Part shown: positions 60,755 through 64,000 of the stretch, one piece after another
Numbering within the stretch: the stretch's first letter is position 1
Layout: each line of letters opens with the position of its first letter
NCBI RefSeq assembly: GCF_007860125.1
Contig: NZ_SJPW01000003.1
Span: forward strand, 644,764 to 708,763
Reading direction: 5' to 3'
From: Rubripirellula tenax
GTDB lineage: Bacteria > Planctomycetota > Planctomycetia > Pirellulales > Pirellulaceae
Length of the DNA stretch: 64,000 nucleotides
Translations under genes and position numbers: made by a program
Notes under the pieces: model-generated
Told to the model about the DNA's origin: nothing
The model's database searches: none
Seen by the model: only the letters and a program-made list of their open reading frames with translations

Positions 60755-63700
60755 TCACCGTACGAATGCGAACGGTTCGCTATCACCTTCGACGATCAGA
60801 ATCGAGTGATCGATGGGTGGTGCCATGAACGACTGGGGCGTTCCGTTGGGCCAAGTCACGGTCAATCGCGAAATCGCACTCTCGCGCCCTAAGCCTATGT
60901 GGACGATCGCCTCGTTCTTGCAAAGGAATCCGTCACCTGTGGTGACCCATCCCGACCAACGTTCGTCACCCGCTTGCACTTCTATTTTTGCACCAATGGC
61001 ATCACGTTCGCTCGATACGCCGACGAGCCGTAGCGACAACCAATGATTGTTCGATGTCGATTGATTGATCCATAGCTGTGCCGGTTCAAGCAAGTCTGTT
61101 ACCACGAAGTCGGTGTTGCCGTCTTGATTGAAGTCCAAGCGGGCGAGTGCTCGCCCCAGCCTGGGTTTCGACCAAGAATCGGCCGAGTTTGCGGTGGCCA
61201 ATTCGAATCGTTCACCCAAATTGACGAATAACTGCATCGGTTGACGAAATGCTTGGTTGCCTCGACGTTCCAAGTCTTCGATGTGTCCGTTCGCAACGAC
61301 AAGATCCGGCCAACCGTCATTCGAAAAATCAATCGCTTGCGTGCCAAACCCGACCATGGGAACGCTGGGTAAGTCCAGATGGTACTTCACGTTCGAGTCG
61401 CGAAAGAGGCTTTCGCGATTGAGAAACAAACTGATCGGTTCATTGATGTAGTTCGTAACGTGAAGGTCAATCGATCCGCTACGATCGAGGTCAGCCGACG
61501 CAATTCCCATCGCGCCCGTTGCCGAACCGATCGAACCATAGGCGCAACCGCTGGCGACCGCTACATCGGACAGGATGCCATCGTCGGATTGTGCCCAAAG
61601 TTGATTGTTTCGAACGTCATTGGCTACATAGACTTCGTTGCCAGAGCGATCCGCTTGCAGGTCGGTCATCACGATCCCTAGTCCAGTGCAAGCGTTTGAT
61701 GCGTCCGGACCGACCCAATCGGAATGCCAGTGGCCGTCTTCGCTATTGATGTATAGGCGATCTCGCGATGGCTTCACGCTGAGCGGTGCGATCGCGTCGA
61801 CGACGTCGCCCGATTCGTCCAGTGTCGGCAGCTTTGCGATATTGGGATCACCCAAATAGTTCAGCACGAATAGATCCGGCAGGTGATCGCCCGTGACATC
61901 ACCCATCGCCAGCGATGTGCTGAGCAGTGTCAGGTCCGCCTCGTCATCCAACATCGCTGCCCGATACGTGCCATCGCCTTGGTTGATCAAGATTTGATTC
62001 ACACCGATATTCGCGATCGCTAAGTCGGCGAACCCGTCTTGATTCCAGTCGCCCGACGTGACGCCAAGGGTATAGCTGTTTTCCTGCACTCCGGACGCAA
62101 ATGTGACATCTACCAAGCGTTGAATCCCAGATGTTTCGATGTTGCGGTAGAGCCGATCCGAGCGACGAGCGACAAAGTCATCCGCATCGGCATCCCCTTG
62201 CGCAAAGTAGAGATCGGGGCACCCATCCAAATCGATATCTGTGACCGCAACGCCACCACCCATCGATTGATAGATTGCGAAGCCCTTCGCCAATGGTTGT
62301 TTCGCGATGTGATAGGCGTGATCCAATCCGATTGCCATGGAGACGTCTTGAAAATCGATTCGATCTTGCGCCTGAGGAGCCGCAAATTGGGTCGTTTTCG
62401 GTGACGAATCGCTCGCCAGTTGGGCTATGCGATTCGGAAACGGAGGTAACTTTCCGTCGCCAAGGTTCATCCCACACCAAACTTGGATTGGCTTTGGAAA
62501 CGATTTTTGAGTAGCGAGCGTCTGGCTGATTTCGGTATTCAGTTCTGCGATTCGTTGTTGCGAATTGCCGGCTTTGGTGGCGTCGACCGATTGCCAAAGC
62601 AGCGATTCCAGTTTGCGACCAACGGTATCCAAGTCTTCCGCGATGATCCGAAAGGAATCACTTGCCGGTGCGGTTGACAGGGCAATCGTATTGCTTTGGG
62701 TCAAAATACGATTGAGTAACGCGTATCGATCGATCCAGATGTCTGCCTTTTCCTGTTCGTCCAGCGATCTCAGGCCTTGGAACATTCGTCGTGTCGATCG
62801 AAGGTCGGTCGGATCCAAACGCACCGCTTCGGCAAGCGCGCGGACAGCACCGGAGTATTCCGCCTCGGCGATCAATTGGGTACCGATCGCGGCCCAATAT
62901 TCGGGGTACTTTTTAACCGCATCATTCAAGTGGCCATACCACCACGCCATCATGTCGTCGTCCTGGGCCTCGACGGCGGCACGGCCGTAAAAGGCAATCA
63001 TTGAATCCGGTGCGCTGCCTGATTCAATGATGGGACGCACGAGTTCGGCCGCTTCACGGTATTTCTTCTCGGTAAATAAGTAGCGTGCTTGCCCCATTTC
63101 CCCGATCGGCCAATACGGACGATTGCCGCCTGCGGGAGGCGAGCCAGGTGCGTCGTACATGGCATCTGATTCGACAATCAATGCGTGCAGTTCGTCCTGC
63201 ATGATGTCGCCTGACAGGCACAGTTCGCGAATCAGAATGTTCGCTTCGTGACGGCGTCCTTGGCAATTGAGTTGATGGGCCAGCGTTCGACGGACCAGAT
63301 TGATCGACGGATCCAATTCCAGAATTTTTCGGTATCGTTGTGCGGCATCATCGTATCGATTGAGCTTAACGCACCACCCAGCCGAAACTCCTAACGCGGG
63401 TAATCCGGCTTCGGGATGATCGGGTGGAATCTCACTCAATAGCTCGATCCCCTGATCCAAATCTCCCTGCAACACGACCGTATTGGCCAGATGGAAAAGG
63501 ACTTCGTAGTCCAGGGGGTTTGCAACCAACAGTGATCGAAAAGCCGCAGCAGCTTTATCAAGATCACCCTGGCCTTGGTCGGCGACCGCTTTGGCCAACA
63601 GAGCCTCGCGAGTCAAAGCAGGCTCCGGTGCTTGCGCAACGTCCGCGGCCGGTTCGATCGGCATCTCTCGTTTTGGAAGACTGGAAGTATTGGCGGTGCT

Positions 63701-63841
63701 TGGTTCCGATTTCGGTTGGCACCCGGCTAAGAAGACGGCCATCGCAAGTGCACACCGAAACCGGCTTGCGAACGATTCCCGAATCCGTTCGTCACTATCG
63801 GAGTACCGTCGAAGATATCGTCGAGTTATCATAAAGACCAT
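60755..63841 (-). CDS. TPR / FG-GAP / ASPIC-UnbV (CRTAC1-like) lipoprotein
   Basis: About 1028 residues using ATG 63841 (63832 is also possible). A basic n-region leads to a lipobox (MAVFLAGCQ). TPR repeats occupy about residues 60-350 (AFRSLLVANPLDYEVLFHLA, YRKILELDPSINLV). A propeller of FG-GAP/VCBS blades follows (VTDIDLDGCPDLYFAQGD, SGDWNQDGFADLAIANIG, DFSNDGWPDLVVANGH), with Asp-rich calcium-like loops. The C-terminal ASPIC/UnbV domain reads NHWLSLRLVG and LTVTWPNGTPQSFMAPP. The family is abundant in planctomycetes; its role in surface binding or adhesion is inferred. Confidence 0.9.
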   Translation of the reverse strand: MVFMITRRYLRRYSDSDERIRESFASRFRCALAMAVFLAGCQPKSEPSTANTSSLPKREMPIEPAADVAQAPEPALTREALLAKAVADQGQGDLDKAAAAFRSLLVANPLDYEVLFHLANTVVLQGDLDQGIELLSEIPPDHPEAGLPALGVSAGWCVKLNRYDDAAQRYRKILELDPSINLVRRTLAHQLNCQGRRHEANILIRELCLSGDIMQDELHALIVESDAMYDAPGSPPAGGNRPYWPIGEMGQARYLFTEKKYREAAELVRPIIESGSAPDSMIAFYGRAAVEAQDDDMMAWWYGHLNDAVKKYPEYWAAIGTQLIAEAEYSGAVRALAEAVRLDPTDLRSTRRMFQGLRSLDEQEKADIWIDRYALLNRILTQSNTIALSTAPASDSFRIIAEDLDTVGRKLESLLWQSVDATKAGNSQQRIAELNTEISQTLATQKSFPKPIQVWCGMNLGDGKLPPFPNRIAQLASDSSPKTTQFAAPQAQDRIDFQDVSMAIGLDHAYHIAKQPLAKGFAIYQSMGGGVAVTDIDLDGCPDLYFAQGDADADDFVARRSDRLYRNIETSGIQRLVDVTFASGVQENSYTLGVTSGDWNQDGFADLAIANIGVNQILINQGDGTYRAAMLDDEADLTLLSTSLAMGDVTGDHLPDLFVLNYLGDPNIAKLPTLDESGDVVDAIAPLSVKPSRDRLYINSEDGHWHSDWVGPDASNACTGLGIVMTDLQADRSGNEVYVANDVRNNQLWAQSDDGILSDVAVASGCAYGSIGSATGAMGIASADLDRSGSIDLHVTNYINEPISLFLNRESLFRDSNVKYHLDLPSVPMVGFGTQAIDFSNDGWPDLVVANGHIEDLERRGNQAFRQPMQLFVNLGERFELATANSADSWSKPRLGRALARLDFNQDGNTDFVVTDLLEPAQLWINQSTSNNHWLSLRLVGVSSERDAIGAKIEVQAGDERWSGWVTTGDGFLCKNEAIVHIGLGRESAISRLTVTWPNGTPQSFMAPPIDHSILIVEGDSEPFAFVR

Positions 63842-63891
63842 CGAAACATATGTATTGAAAGTGTAGTGAATTGTAGCCTGAGGGAGCACAC

Positions 63892-64000
63892 GTGCGGTCG
63901 GTCATTGATGCTCATTCTGTCCGTTTTACGATCACGCTGTGTTGCGTTAGTTTCGTGATGGGTTGTCGATCCGAAAGCGAAAACATTCCATCAGAAACGG
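63892..64000 (+). CDS. Start of a putative lipoprotein, cut by the window edge
   Basis: A GTG at 63892 preceded by an AGGGAG ribosome-binding-like stretch opens a frame to the window end. It encodes a lipoprotein-type leader (TITLCCVSFVMGCRSE) with the lipobox FVMGC. The gene is divergent from the CRTAC1-like gene, with only about 50 bases between the starts. No domain can be assigned from the 36 visible codons. Confidence 0.6.
   Translation, partial: MRSVIDAHSVRFTITLCCVSFVMGCRSESENIPSET

Overview
The window looks like chromosomal DNA of a planctomycete, most likely a marine Rhodopirellula-like member of the Pirellulaceae. The support is a set of family hallmarks found together: two DUF1559 pseudopilin-like proteins with N-terminal methylation motifs, two PEP-CTERM proteins, an ECF sigma factor beside a very large Ser/Thr kinase with a beta-propeller, a CRTAC1/ASPIC-UnbV repeat lipoprotein, a Tat-exported Gfo/Idh/MocA protein and a redoxin-cytochrome-EF-hand multidomain protein. 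Shine-Dalgarno signals are weak, and many genes are coupled by ATGA or GTGA overlaps. No rRNA, tRNA, CRISPR array, integrase or intact insertion sequence was seen.

Layout. 1-10.5 kb: ammonium transporter (cut by the window edge), proB, a purF-type amidotransferase, a CinA-C-like protein, a giant MscS channel and a redoxin/cytochrome/PHM-like/EF-hand protein. 10.5-15.1 kb: a HemP-like gene divergent from a coupled three-gene operon. That operon starts with a single ORF carrying both a PEP-CTERM sorting signal and a prepilin/DUF1559 protein, followed by a small lipoprotein and a DUF4198-kelch protein. 15.2-24.8 kb: ankyrin-DUF4253 protein, CIA30 protein, a coupled trio (unknown, DUF2256 zinc protein, SDR without its catalytic Tyr), lipA, smpB coupled to an ABC exporter pair, and a PAS-GGDEF protein. 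25-28.8 kb: a mini type IV pilus/type II secretion operon (degenerate receiver, PilB, PilC, pilin). 28.8-32.6 kb: an arginine-succinyltransferase-type operon (astA, class III aminotransferase, M20 hydrolase). 32.8-37.7 kb: polytopic membrane protein, membrane-anchored MutS-like ATPase, Gfo/Idh/MocA oxidoreductase. 37.8-41.4 kb: gene remnants beside a 976-residue glycine-rich PEP-CTERM protein. 42-46.6 kb: ECF sigma factor and kinase. 46.6-51.6 kb: EF-hand remnant, then an RND efflux pair. 51.7-59.1 kb: a compact beta-glucan (probably laminarin) utilisation locus with GH16, a GH94-like giant phosphorylase candidate, a GPH-type sugar transporter and a LacI regulator; three evenly spaced palindromic operators lie in the divergent promoter region. 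59.1-64 kb: a DUF1559 protein, a strong intrinsic terminator, a tiny lipoprotein, a TPR/FG-GAP/ASPIC lipoprotein and the start of another lipoprotein.

How the parts may work together (inference): PilB/PilC and the pilin could belong to the machinery that handles DUF1559-type pseudopilins. The PEP-CTERM proteins imply an exosortase elsewhere in the genome. The glucan locus imports beta-1,3-gluco-oligosaccharides and could cleave them phosphorolytically inside the cell under LacI control. The most unusual items are the dual-signal PEP-CTERM/DUF1559 ORF, the glycine-rich surface protein bordered by gene debris, and the three-operator glucan locus.
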